This document shows positions 8,587 through 16,729 of a stretch of DNA of 64,000 nt, in pieces. The stretch spans positions 62,001 to 126,000 of the forward strand of contig JBEPTX010000002.1 of NCBI GenBank assembly GCA_041691795.1, written 5' to 3'. Position 1 is the stretch's first letter, and every line of letters begins with the position of its first letter. The stretch is from JBEPTX01 sp041691795 (GTDB lineage Bacteria; Patescibacteriota; Saccharimonadia; Saccharimonadales; Saccharimonadaceae). Under the pieces are notes generated by a model. The model made no database searches. It was given only the letters and a program-made list of their open reading frames with translations, and was not told the DNA's origin. The position numbers were made by a program, and so were the translations under genes.

Positions 8587-8630
8587 TCCGGGGTGCCCCG
8601 TTCGCGATTTTGCGAGCGGGTCACCCCGGA
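8587..8630 (+). terminator. Compound hairpin after the orphan membrane gene
   Basis: Arms CCGGGGTG / CACCCCGG enclose a second complementary segment (TTCGC / GCGAG); no long T-run directly after it. Confidence 0.6.
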
Positions 8631-8655
8631 TAACTAATATAACTTTGAATTTATT

Positions 8656-8676
8656 CTCCCAGCCGGGAGTTTTTTG
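8656..8676 (+). terminator. Rho-independent terminator
   Basis: CTCCC-AGCC-GGGAG followed by six T. It ends plus-strand transcription before the convergent methyltransferase gene. Confidence 0.75.
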
Positions 8677-8680
8677 TTGT

Positions 8681-9853
8681 CTAAATCTTGGTCAGGACCA
8701 ACAGTTCACGCGCGACAATTTGGTCTTCGCGGTAGTAGAGTAAATCATTTGTGTGCACATTTTTGAACTCGGTTTGGTGATAGCCGAGTTTTTCGAGATT
8801 GTCGATAAGTGGCAGGTGAGTAAAAGTGCCGTTGGTGTCTCGCCAGGCAGGGATAGCAACACACAGTGGTGTGCCGGGTTTGATTTGGCTAGCAATGTTC
8901 TGCAGGAATGTAGAGATTATGTGATTACAGTTGCCGCGAACTTCTGCTAGTTTGGAGTTCGATGGGGGAGCGCTGAATGGCTGGCCAAGGTAGCTTTCGC
9001 ACACTACGGCGTCGATTGGCTGTTTCCATTTGGCTGTCATGGCGTCGCCTTCGTCTAATTTCCAGTCGTTTATAGTATGGTGAGTTTCTTTCAGCCATTC
9101 GAGGTTTGTTTGGCTGAAACGAACCATCTTTTCGGCTAGGTCGGTGCCGTAAGCGTCGTTGCGCATCAACATTGCTTCTTGCAAAATCACACCGGTACCA
9201 CAGAAAGGGTCAAGGATTCGAATGGGATCCCCACCGGATGTAGGTGTCGCAAGATTGATCATTATCTGCGCAAGTTTTGGGGGCAACATGCCAACAAAGG
9301 CGTCGCGTTTAGGGCGTTCTTGGTCCCGTCGCGCAAGGGCAGTAATATTTTGGGCTCCCGTACTTTCGGCGATGATAATTTTGCCGCTACGATTGCGAAA
9401 GACGATTAATTCGACGTGATTATCACTAAGACCAAGTTTGTTATGATGACTAGTAGCGGTGCTGAGTGCGTTTTCTGCGTTTGGAATCAGACGCAAACTG
9501 ACACCAGATTGCTTGAGTTTTTGCTTCAAGACAATACCAGCTTTTTGGATGTCACGAGCTGGGACCTCGAATCCATAGGCGCTGATGCCTAGGGTAATCT
9601 TGCCGTCGAAGCCCGCCCAGGCTTTGGTGTACTGTTGAACAACTTTTATACTCACGCGGCGCCAGTCGCCGTGGGGCAGGATAGCCGTGATCCGTCCGGC
9701 CTTGAGAGTACCGCCTAATCGTTCGACTGACAATTGGTCTGTTTCGATAGTCGCGGACTGTTCCGAAAACCAAGCAACATGATCAGCACCGTAAAGGCGT
9801 TCTAATTCGGCGATGCTGAGGGCAGGCTGACGGCCCAGGAGTGCGATATACAT
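8681..9853 (-). CDS. Trm11-like RNA methyltransferase with THUMP-like N-terminus
   Basis: Probable SAM-dependent tRNA methyltransferase of the Trm11/TrmG10 type. The ~390 residues start MYIALLGRQPALSIAEL, a pattern shared with that family; the catalytic half has RDQERPKRD, motif I LDPFCGTGVILQEA and a GTDL acidic loop. Motif IV, normally (D/N)PPY in N-methylating members, reads CESYLGQP here, so specificity is uncertain. Start at 9853 rather than upstream codons because a TATACT -10 ends 6 nt before this ATG. Divergent from the next gene. Confidence 0.72.
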   Translation of the reverse strand: MYIALLGRQPALSIAELERLYGADHVAWFSEQSATIETDQLSVERLGGTLKAGRITAILPHGDWRRVSIKVVQQYTKAWAGFDGKITLGISAYGFEVPARDIQKAGIVLKQKLKQSGVSLRLIPNAENALSTATSHHNKLGLSDNHVELIVFRNRSGKIIIAESTGAQNITALARRDQERPKRDAFVGMLPPKLAQIMINLATPTSGGDPIRILDPFCGTGVILQEAMLMRNDAYGTDLAEKMVRFSQTNLEWLKETHHTINDWKLDEGDAMTAKWKQPIDAVVCESYLGQPFSAPPSNSKLAEVRGNCNHIISTFLQNIASQIKPGTPLCVAIPAWRDTNGTFTHLPLIDNLEKLGYHQTEFKNVHTNDLLYYREDQIVARELLVLTKI

Positions 9854-9859
9854 GCCATT

Positions 9860-9869
9860 AGTATATACT
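9860..9869. promoter_or_regulatory. Palindromic divergent -10 (AGTATATACT)
   Basis: The 10 bp palindrome supplies TATACT to both strands. The plus-strand ATG (9876) and the minus-strand ATG (9853) each lie exactly 6 nt from their hexamer, so both messages are predicted to start at the start codon. Confidence 0.7.
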
Positions 9870-9875
9870 AGAATT

Positions 9876-10922
9876 ATGTCGTTTCGAGTTTTGATGAGCA
9901 TTGTTACCTTCGTATTAATTGCAGTGGTGCTGTTTTTTTCTCGCCATGAACTTGTTCATGCGTGGCATGTGCTGGCTCATGTTGATGCCTGGATTCTATT
10001 ATTGATGATCCCCGTTCAGGGATTGGTGTACTACGCCGGTGGGGAAATGCTGTTTTCGTATTTGCGTTCAAAAGATGCGATCAAAGAACTAAAACCGCTA
10101 ACCTTGGCACGTTTATCACTAGAAATGAACTTTGTGAATCACGTCTTTCCCAGTGGTGGGGTAAGCGGAATCTCGTATATGAATTGGCGACTAGGAATAT
10201 ACGGTGTGACTGGCGCACGCGCAACATTGGCCCAGGTAGTGCGATATTCAATGGGCTTTGTTGCATTTATTGTACTGTTGGGATTCTCGGTAATTGCGGT
10301 TACTGTTGATGGCAGTATCAATCGTTGGATTATCTTTGCCAGCTCGATTCTTGTGGGGGCAATCTCGCTAGGTTTGCTCGCGGTTGTTTTTTTGGTAAGT
10401 AACAAACATAGGTTAGAGGTTTTTGGATCATGGTTGGTTCGAACGGTGAACCGGATTGTTCGCAAACTGACATTGGGTCATCGTCACGCAGTTCTAAAAG
10501 GCGAAATGGTCGATGCGTATTTTAACGATCTTCATTATGATTACTTGGCACTGATGCATGACAAACGGATATTGATAAAGCCATTCTTGTGGGGGTTGGT
10601 ATATACACTGGGCGATGTGTTGTTGTTCATGATTGCTTTTTGGGCGCTTGGAATGTGGGTGAATCCGGCCCCAATTTTGATCGCTTACGGCATTGCGGCA
10701 CTGGCTGGTCTGTTTGTTCTGACCCCTGGTGGGGCGGGTGCGTATGAGGCGATTATGATTGCGGTTTTGACGGTATCTGGGATTCCACAGGGTGTTGCAC
10801 TAGCTGGCATTTTGCTCGCCCGAGTAGTGCTGCTGATCGGAACGATCGTTATGGGTTATTTGTTTTATCAACATGCAATATTGAAATACGGCCATGGCAA
10901 ACCTCCAACTATCAGTCAGTGA
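9876..10922 (+). CDS. Flippase-like membrane protein (LPG synthase TM domain / UPF0104)
   Basis: Polytopic membrane protein of the YbhN / lysylphosphatidylglycerol-synthase N-terminal family. About 348 residues with 7-8 hydrophobic segments; family features include the SGGVSGISYMNWRL stretch and the C-terminal TPGGAGAYEAIMIAVL motif. The soluble aminoacyl-transferase domain of MprF is absent, as in stand-alone members, so a lipid or glycolipid transport role is possible but unproven. ATG at 9876 chosen from the -10 six nt upstream. Overlaps xseA by 29 nt. Confidence 0.82.
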   Translation: MSFRVLMSIVTFVLIAVVLFFSRHELVHAWHVLAHVDAWILLLMIPVQGLVYYAGGEMLFSYLRSKDAIKELKPLTLARLSLEMNFVNHVFPSGGVSGISYMNWRLGIYGVTGARATLAQVVRYSMGFVAFIVLLGFSVIAVTVDGSINRWIIFASSILVGAISLGLLAVVFLVSNKHRLEVFGSWLVRTVNRIVRKLTLGHRHAVLKGEMVDAYFNDLHYDYLALMHDKRILIKPFLWGLVYTLGDVLLFMIAFWALGMWVNPAPILIAYGIAALAGLFVLTPGGAGAYEAIMIAVLTVSGIPQGVALAGILLARVVLLIGTIVMGYLFYQHAILKYGHGKPPTISQ

Positions 10923-11985
10923 GTTTGTCGCCAGTCTGAACCAGACGCTCGAGTTTGCTTACCCGAGTATTGATGTCGAGGGTGAAGTCAGTTCGTTCAA
11001 GGTCAATCAAAATAAGTTTATCTTTTTTGACTTGAAAGATAGCGAGTCGAGTGTTGGCTGTTTCATGACGGTCTGGCAACTGCGCGTGCCAATCGAAGAT
11101 GGCATGAAAGTGATTGTGACAGCCACGCCCAAACTGACTCAGTGGGGTAAGTTTAGCCTGACGGTTCGAGCAGTCCGACCAAGCGGCGAAGGAAGTTTGA
11201 AAAAGAGTTTCGAATTGCTGCGTGCCAAATTGGATCAAGAAGGTTTGTTTGCCCCAGGGCGTAAACGTTTGATGCCGCGGATTCCGCAACATATCGGTGT
11301 GATTAGTAGTACACAGGCGGCTGGTTATGCGGATTTTATCAAGATTTTGAATGATCGGTGGGGTGGGGTGAAAGTAGATGTTGCGCATGTCACAGTGCAA
11401 GGTGCAGACGCGCCAGACCAAATGATCCGAGCACTAAAATATTTCAACGAACAGTCAGAATTGCCCGAGGTAATTGTGATGATTCGTGGTGGTGGCAGTG
11501 CTGATGATTTGAGTGCGTTTAACGATGAATTATTGGTTCGGGAAATTGCGGCCAGTCGTGTGCCGACTCTAGTTGGTGTGGGCCATGAAGTCGATGTGAG
11601 TTTGGCTGATATGGCAGCTGACGTGCGGGCGGCAACGCCAAGTAATGCGGCGCAAATTATTGTGCCTGATCGTCACGAAATTATTCGCTCGACTCGAGCG
11701 CAAGTGCAGTCACTTTTGCCGCGAGTCGAAGGTGCTATTTTGCGACAAAAAGAAGCGTTGAAACAGGTGCTCGACGATACGCTCGATACGATTAATCGAC
11801 GGATTGATGAGCAACTTGAAAAGACTGCTGCGCTGCGACGGGTTTTGAATGAACTAGATCCTGGGCGAGTGCTTGCGCGTGGATATGCGCTACTGCGCGG
11901 TGATCAAAAAGTCGGTAGTAGCCTAGAAATCGAGACAATGAAAAATATACTAATAACGGAGGTAAAAAATGTCAAAAGCAAGTAA
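10894..11985 (+). CDS. xseA: Exodeoxyribonuclease VII large subunit
   Basis: Catalytic subunit of a single-strand DNA exonuclease. N-terminal OB-fold (about 1-95; VEGEVSSFKVNQNKFIFFDLKD), catalytic core with IGVISSTQAAGYADF, MIRGGGSADDLSAFNDE and VGVGHEVDVSLADMAADVRAATPS, then a C-terminal coiled coil. Its 363 residues are shorter than the ~400-450 of model bacteria, mainly in the coiled coil. The tail ends in the usual LARGYALLR-type barrel strand. It overlaps the membrane gene upstream and xseB downstream. Confidence 0.94.
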   Translation: MANLQLSVSEFVASLNQTLEFAYPSIDVEGEVSSFKVNQNKFIFFDLKDSESSVGCFMTVWQLRVPIEDGMKVIVTATPKLTQWGKFSLTVRAVRPSGEGSLKKSFELLRAKLDQEGLFAPGRKRLMPRIPQHIGVISSTQAAGYADFIKILNDRWGGVKVDVAHVTVQGADAPDQMIRALKYFNEQSELPEVIVMIRGGGSADDLSAFNDELLVREIAASRVPTLVGVGHEVDVSLADMAADVRAATPSNAAQIIVPDRHEIIRSTRAQVQSLLPRVEGAILRQKEALKQVLDDTLDTINRRIDEQLEKTAALRRVLNELDPGRVLARGYALLRGDQKVGSSLEIETMKNILITEVKNVKSK

Positions 11986-12175
11986 ATCTATTCAAGAAAA
12001 AACAGCGGAGTTGAACGAATTGGTCGCGTGGTTTGATAGCGATGATTTTGTACTTGAAAAGGCGCCTGATACATTCAAACAAGCCGAGCAATTAGCAAAA
12101 GAAATAGAGCAGGACCTGTCGTCGCTAAAAAATGATATTCAAGTCATCAAAAAATCATTTGAAAGCGAAGGCTAG
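11969..12175 (+). CDS. xseB: Exodeoxyribonuclease VII small subunit
   Basis: Small helical subunit that coats the XseA coiled coil. 68 residues with the family pattern LNELVAWFDSDDFVLEKA and EQAEQLAKEIEQDL-like helix. It overlaps the end of xseA by 17 nt and has a strong GGAGG ribosome-binding site inside xseA, indicating coupled expression. Confidence 0.92.
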   Translation: MSKASKSIQEKTAELNELVAWFDSDDFVLEKAPDTFKQAEQLAKEIEQDLSSLKNDIQVIKKSFESEG

Positions 12176-12180
12176 TCCGT

Positions 12181-12708
12181 ATGGCTTGGGTGTACGCTGC
12201 CGCAATATTATTTCTGATATTCGGATTTGTCGTGTTTCGGGGTGCACCATATGTACCAAGCCATCGTCGTTTTGTTCGCCAAGCGTTCACAAAGAAATTG
12301 TATGACCTCGGCAAAAAGGATGTTTTGCTAGACGTTGGATCGGGTGATGGCGTGGTGCTGAGGCTAGCTGCCGAGCGCGGAGCTCGGGCGATTGGGTATG
12401 AGATTAACCCGATTCTGGTAGGAATTAGCCGGTTGTTGAGCTGGAACCAGTCAGGTATCGAGACGCGTCTATCTGATATGTGGTTGAGCGCATTCCCAGA
12501 TGATATTACGGTAATATATGCATTTGCGGTGACACGGGATATGCCAAAATTAGCCCGCAAGATGCAACATGAGGCTGATAGGCTAGGGCGGCAGCTGTGG
12601 TTGATCACTTATGGAGCTGATATTAGAGACAAAAAACCAGTCAAGATATTGCAGGCGCATTCATTGTATCGTTTTGATCCTTTACTTGAGAGAAAAGCAC
12701 AAGTATAA
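12181..12708 (+). CDS. Membrane-anchored FAM173-like methyltransferase
   Basis: Probable SAM-dependent protein lysine methyltransferase. An N-terminal membrane helix (about 3-20) is followed by YVPSHRRFVRQAF, motif I LLDVGSGDGVVLRLAAERGARAIGYEINP and a compact fold of 175 residues. The order hydrophobic segment, (Y)VP(S/T), then DxGSGDG...GYExNP is characteristic of FAM173 relatives, whose eukaryotic members modify the ATP-synthase c subunit or adenine nucleotide translocase. The bacterial substrate is unknown. Starts 5 nt after xseB. Confidence 0.75.
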   Translation: MAWVYAAAILFLIFGFVVFRGAPYVPSHRRFVRQAFTKKLYDLGKKDVLLDVGSGDGVVLRLAAERGARAIGYEINPILVGISRLLSWNQSGIETRLSDMWLSAFPDDITVIYAFAVTRDMPKLARKMQHEADRLGRQLWLITYGADIRDKKPVKILQAHSLYRFDPLLERKAQV

Positions 12709-12709
12709 T
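12704..12709 (+). promoter_or_regulatory. -10 element of the lipid-facing orphan gene at 12.7 kb
   Basis: TATAAT with a TTTACT -35-like box 17 bp upstream (12681-12686). It ends 6 nt before the ATG at 12716 and lies inside the 3' end of the methyltransferase gene. Confidence 0.65.
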
Positions 12710-12715
12710 AGCCAT

Positions 12716-13381
12716 ATGAAATCTATTAAACATACACACGAATCTGGCATGATAGGTGGTCAGACGATTGCGATTATTGGACTTGGCGTTCTCGTACTTA
12801 TCCTTGGATCAACCGCGATCTGGGCACTCATCAATTATCAAGACCAAAAAAGCAATGTCGATGATCGCGTTGCCGTTGCCGTTGCTGATGGCCAGAAAAA
12901 ACAGGCTGATTCAGACGAAACAAAGTATGCTGAACGTGAAAAAGATCCCTTGCAGGCGTTTCTTGGACCAGATGACTACGGTCGTTTGACGTTCAACTAT
13001 CCAAAAACATGGAGTGCTTACGTCGACAAAGATGGTTCGAGCGGTGGTGATTTTAATGCCTATCTTAACCCGGTTGTCGTACCGCCAATTGGCAATAGTG
13101 AGCAGCAACAATTCGCACTACGTATTGTGATTGAACAGAAAGATTACGATCAAGTTGTCCAGAGTTTTGACGGGCTTGTCAAAAAGGGCGATTTGAAATC
13201 GAGCAGTACGTCGTCACAGGGGAACCAAGGAACGCGTTTGGATGGTAAATTTAGCACGAATATTCGTGGTTCAGCTGTTATCTTTAAGAGCCGTGACAAG
13301 ACGATTATTATTCGAACAGATGCGGATACGTTCAAACCTGATTTCGAGAATTTGATTAAAACTATTCAGTACAACGCCTAG
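12716..13381 (+). CDS. Membrane-anchored extracytoplasmic protein, unknown function
   Basis: Not recognised beyond a general architecture. About 221 residues: short basic N-terminus, one transmembrane helix (about 15-40), a charged linker, and an external domain (about 75-221) with YGRLTFNYPKTWSAYV, a pattern seen in PsbP-like or lipoprotein-type domains of other surface proteins. Start taken from the -10 six nt upstream, which excludes the longer reading frame overlapping the previous gene. Confidence 0.7.
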   Translation: MKSIKHTHESGMIGGQTIAIIGLGVLVLILGSTAIWALINYQDQKSNVDDRVAVAVADGQKKQADSDETKYAEREKDPLQAFLGPDDYGRLTFNYPKTWSAYVDKDGSSGGDFNAYLNPVVVPPIGNSEQQQFALRIVIEQKDYDQVVQSFDGLVKKGDLKSSSTSSQGNQGTRLDGKFSTNIRGSAVIFKSRDKTIIIRTDADTFKPDFENLIKTIQYNA

Positions 13382-13413
13382 TCCAAGTGCAAGGACTTGG
13401 AACCACTCTATGT

Positions 13414-13419
13414 TACAAT
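13414..13419 (+). promoter_or_regulatory. Extended -10 of the kinase/REC/recO operon
   Basis: TGT-TACAAT, 12 nt before the ATG at 13432. A small hairpin (CCAAGT / ACTTGG, 13384-13400) precedes it. Confidence 0.5.
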
Positions 13420-13431
13420 TATCAGTGAAGT

Positions 13432-14172
13432 ATGAGTGCAGATCAGGGGGACAAAGAGGTGCAGGATGGGCTTCTTTTGGGGGGCTCTTCTGCCTTTATG
13501 GCGGCGGCGCACGAACTAAAGGCGCCACTAGCGCTGGTGCGCCAATTGTCTCTGATGTTAGAGCAAGAAGAGGATCTAACAGAGACTGAACGTCTGCGGA
13601 TGATTCAGCAAATTACGCTTACGAGCGAGCGTGCACTGCGTCTGACAAGTGATTTGACTCGTTCACAGCGTCAAACAGCACTCTTTCCACTTGAACCAAT
13701 CAATCCTCAGCAATTATGTGAGGAAGTTGCACATGAATTAACGCCGCTGTTCAGAGCCCACGACAAGACGATTCGGGTAGTGACGCGTAAACAGCCGCTG
13801 TTACTGGTAGGAAATCGTGATTTGCTAAGGCGGGTTCTACTAAATTTCAGCGACAACGCATTGCATTATGCGGGTGATAAAGAAGTAGTAGAGTTACAAA
13901 TGTCAGCTCGTCCACGTGATGGGTTGGTTCGTGTCGGCGTGCGTGACTATGGCCCAGCTGTTCCATCAAATACTTGGCGTGCGCTGAATGATCGGCTAGA
14001 GGCATTAGCGCCGCAGCCGGTTCATGCCAGGCCGCAAAGTAGTGGGCTGGGATTGTCGATCGCCAGCCAGTTTGCACGAATGATGAACAGCCAGATCGGT
14101 GCAGCCCGACATGTCGATGGTGCAACATTTTATATTGATGCTCCGGCGTCGCACCAACTTAGTTTGTTATGA
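13432..14172 (+). CDS. Soluble sensor-less histidine kinase-like protein
   Basis: Two-component kinase homologue without membrane or sensor domains, 246 residues. The dimerisation helix carries the phospho-acceptor in AAHELKAPLALVRQ (about H28); an N-box-like NFSDNALHYAG and a G2-like SSGLGLSIASQFARMM belong to the ATPase domain. The G1 box, normally DxGxG, reads DYGPAVP, so nucleotide binding may be altered. The stop overlaps the start of the next gene, a REC protein that is its likely partner. Confidence 0.85.
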   Translation: MSADQGDKEVQDGLLLGGSSAFMAAAHELKAPLALVRQLSLMLEQEEDLTETERLRMIQQITLTSERALRLTSDLTRSQRQTALFPLEPINPQQLCEEVAHELTPLFRAHDKTIRVVTRKQPLLLVGNRDLLRRVLLNFSDNALHYAGDKEVVELQMSARPRDGLVRVGVRDYGPAVPSNTWRALNDRLEALAPQPVHARPQSSGLGLSIASQFARMMNSQIGAARHVDGATFYIDAPASHQLSLL

Positions 14173-14537
14173 AGAAATTAGTATTTATTATTGAAGACGA
14201 CCTCTGGCAAGCCAACCAGTATCAATTGATTTTGGAAGCTGCTGGGTATGATGTTCAGAGTTTTGATAACGGCGTGTCGGCAATCGCAGCGGTCGACGAA
14301 ACACGACCAGATGTGATTATTTTGGATATGCTACTAGCTGGCACAACGGGCCTGACACTGCTACACGAACTGCAATCGTACACCGATACAGGTGAAGTGC
14401 CGGTGATTTTGTGTACGAATTTGGCCGATGATATCAAACTGAGTGATGTGGTGCCATACGGCGTGCAGCGCGTTTTGGACAAAACAAGTATGCAACCCTA
14501 TGATCTAGTGACGGCAGTGCGGAGTATTACACTTTGA
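14169..14537 (+). CDS. Response regulator, REC domain only
   Basis: Receiver partner of the preceding kinase (ATGA overlap). 122 residues with EDD (about 8-10), phosphorylation site in VIILDMLLAGTTG (about D52), and lysine in VLDKTS. No output domain, so it may act by protein contact. Its stop codon overlaps the TTG start of recO (TTGA), placing the pair in one operon with recO and possibly glyQS. Confidence 0.88.
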   Translation: MKKLVFIIEDDLWQANQYQLILEAAGYDVQSFDNGVSAIAAVDETRPDVIILDMLLAGTTGLTLLHELQSYTDTGEVPVILCTNLADDIKLSDVVPYGVQRVLDKTSMQPYDLVTAVRSITL

Positions 14538-15208
14538 AAAGCACCCGCACGCAAGCAATTGTGCTGCGACGTACAAATTACGGCGAAGCAGATCGAGTGA
14601 TTCAGCTACTGACACCACTTGGGCGTATGAATGTTATGGCTCGTGGTGTGCGACGCGAAAAATCACGCCTGGCTGGCGGAATTGAGCTATTTGCACTGTG
14701 TGATGTAGTGATTGGGCAGGGCAAAGGTGATCTGGGGATTTTGACATCGGCACGATTGATGCAGTTTTATCGCCACATTATGGATGATTACGATCGAATG
14801 CAATTTGCCTACGAAGTACTCAAACAAATTGGCAAGGCCAGTGAAACGTTGGACGAACCGGAATGGTTTGATATTGCCAGTGAAATACTAATGGGGCTCG
14901 ATGCCAAGACCGTATCGTTCGAATTAACCCAACTGTGGTTCTACCTGCATTTTAGTGCGATGCTGGGCTATGAATTGAATGTGACCCGCGATATTGATGG
15001 TGATAAATTGACGTCGGACGGGATGTATCGCTATGATATTTCCGAAAAAGGGCTGACCAAAGCCCAAAACGGTGATATTACCGCCGATCATATCAAACTC
15101 TTGCGGCTAGCTGCCGCAAAACCGCTATCAGCCCTCGCGCAAATCGGTGGTTTGGACGATGTGTTACCAGTTTGCGTTCGCATCAGTCGTGAACACGCCG
15201 CAGTTTGA
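14534..15208 (+). CDS. recO: DNA repair protein RecO
   Basis: Mediator of the RecFOR pathway that helps RecA load on SSB-coated DNA. The 224 residues have the N-terminal OB fold (about 1-80; TQAIVLRRTNYGEADRVIQLLTPLGRMNVMARGVRR) and a helical C-terminal domain. The usual cysteine cluster for zinc is missing. TTG start overlaps the upstream stop. The order recO-glyQS is conserved in many bacteria and supports the call. Confidence 0.9.
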   Translation: MKSTRTQAIVLRRTNYGEADRVIQLLTPLGRMNVMARGVRREKSRLAGGIELFALCDVVIGQGKGDLGILTSARLMQFYRHIMDDYDRMQFAYEVLKQIGKASETLDEPEWFDIASEILMGLDAKTVSFELTQLWFYLHFSAMLGYELNVTRDIDGDKLTSDGMYRYDISEKGLTKAQNGDITADHIKLLRLAAAKPLSALAQIGGLDDVLPVCVRISREHAAV

Positions 15209-15220
15209 AATCATATCTGT

Positions 15221-15226
15221 TATAAT
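15221..15226 (+). promoter_or_regulatory. -10 element of glyQS
   Basis: Consensus TATAAT ends 8 nt before the ATG at 15235; no Shine-Dalgarno sequence. Confidence 0.65.
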
Positions 15227-15234
15227 GTTGATAT

Positions 15235-16722
15235 ATGAGCGACAAAACAGAGAAAAATGAAGCGATGGAAGCAATTGTATCATTGGCAAAACGCCGTGGG
15301 TTTATTTACCCAGGATCTGATGTCTATGGTGGACTGAGTGGCACATGGGATTACGGCCCACTAGGTGTCCAGCTAAAACGCAACATCATGCAGCTATGGT
15401 GGAAGATGTTTGTCGACGATCGTGATGATATGTACGGCGTTGATGCGGCGATTTTGATGAATCAGAAGGTATGGCAGGCCAGTGGGCATGTTGAGACTTT
15501 TACGGATCCGGTGGTGGTAGATACGGTTACGCATCGTAGCTATCGCGCTGATCATTTAATAAAAGATGCTGGATATGAAGTGGATGGACTCACAAACGAT
15601 CAGTTAGACGCTCTAATTCTTGAGAAACAAATCAAAAGTCCAGATGGAAATGAACTATCGAAAGTCCACCTGTTTAATCTGATGTTTAATACTCACGTAG
15701 GTGCAAGTTGGGGTAGTTTTGAGGCACCTGAAGGCCAGCATCTTGCGGGTGATATTATAGCAATTGATAATAAAACACGTGAACAGCGCGTGATGGCGCC
15801 AATAAAAGAGGGTGATACTTACAACTCAGTTACGGTATATGAGAAAGAGTCACGTATATACCTACGACCTGAGACTGCTCAGGGTATCTTTACTAATTAC
15901 AAAAACGTTATTGATAATTTCTATCCAGATTTACCATTCGGTATGGCTCAACAAGGAAGGGCGTTCCGTAATGAGATTAGCCCACGTGATTTCATCTTCC
16001 GTTCGCGGGAATTTGAAATGATGGAGATTGAGTTTTTTGTCCATCCAGACATGTGGAGGGAGTCGTTCGATCGGCTATTAAAGGATGTGCATGAGTATCT
16101 TGAAGCGCTTGGTCTCCCAAAGGCTAAAATCCATGAGTTAGAAGTGGCTGAGAATGATCTTGCACATTATAGTAAGCGGACTATAGATATTGAATACGAC
16201 TTCCCGATTGGTCGTGAGGAATTACTTGGTTTCGCATATCGGACAGACTTTGACCTAAAAAACATCCAGAACAATTCTGGTAAAGGTATGGAGTATACCG
16301 TCAAAGGTACGAATGAACGATTTGTACCACACGTCATCGAACCATCATTTGGTGTCGAACGTGCACTAATGGCTGTCATGGCTAATGCCTATACCGAGGA
16401 CGAAGTGAACGGCGAAAAACGCATTGTAATGAAGTTCCCAGAACATTTAGCGCCGATTAAATACTGTGTTTCACCTCTGTTAAAAAACAAACCCGAGTTG
16501 GTAGAAAAAGCACGCGAAGTATATACAACGTTAAAGAAAAAGCATGGCAATGTCATGTGGGATGACAACGGCAATATCGGCAAACGCTATCGTCGCCAAG
16601 ACGAAATCGGCACACCGCACTGTATTGTGATTGATTTTGATACGCTAGAAGACAACACGGTTACTGTTCGTGATCGTGACACAACTGAACAAAAACGTGT
16701 TCAGATTTCTGAATTAGAATAG
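15235..16722 (+). CDS. glyQS: Glycine--tRNA ligase, dimeric class II type
   Basis: Charges tRNA-Gly. 495 residues of the single-chain (eukaryote/archaeal-like) type, not the alpha/beta tetramer. N-terminal signature RRGFIYPGSDVYGGLSGTWDYGPLG; class II motif 2 region GRAFRNEISPRDFIFRSREFEMMEIEFF; motif 3 GVERALMAV; C-terminal anticodon-binding domain (about 400-495). It follows recO with its own -10 element. The convergent surface-protein gene ends only 7 nt away, with no evident terminator between them. Confidence 0.96.
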   Translation: MSDKTEKNEAMEAIVSLAKRRGFIYPGSDVYGGLSGTWDYGPLGVQLKRNIMQLWWKMFVDDRDDMYGVDAAILMNQKVWQASGHVETFTDPVVVDTVTHRSYRADHLIKDAGYEVDGLTNDQLDALILEKQIKSPDGNELSKVHLFNLMFNTHVGASWGSFEAPEGQHLAGDIIAIDNKTREQRVMAPIKEGDTYNSVTVYEKESRIYLRPETAQGIFTNYKNVIDNFYPDLPFGMAQQGRAFRNEISPRDFIFRSREFEMMEIEFFVHPDMWRESFDRLLKDVHEYLEALGLPKAKIHELEVAENDLAHYSKRTIDIEYDFPIGREELLGFAYRTDFDLKNIQNNSGKGMEYTVKGTNERFVPHVIEPSFGVERALMAVMANAYTEDEVNGEKRIVMKFPEHLAPIKYCVSPLLKNKPELVEKAREVYTTLKKKHGNVMWDDNGNIGKRYRRQDEIGTPHCIVIDFDTLEDNTVTVRDRDTTEQKRVQISELE

Positions 16723-16729
16723 GTCAATT

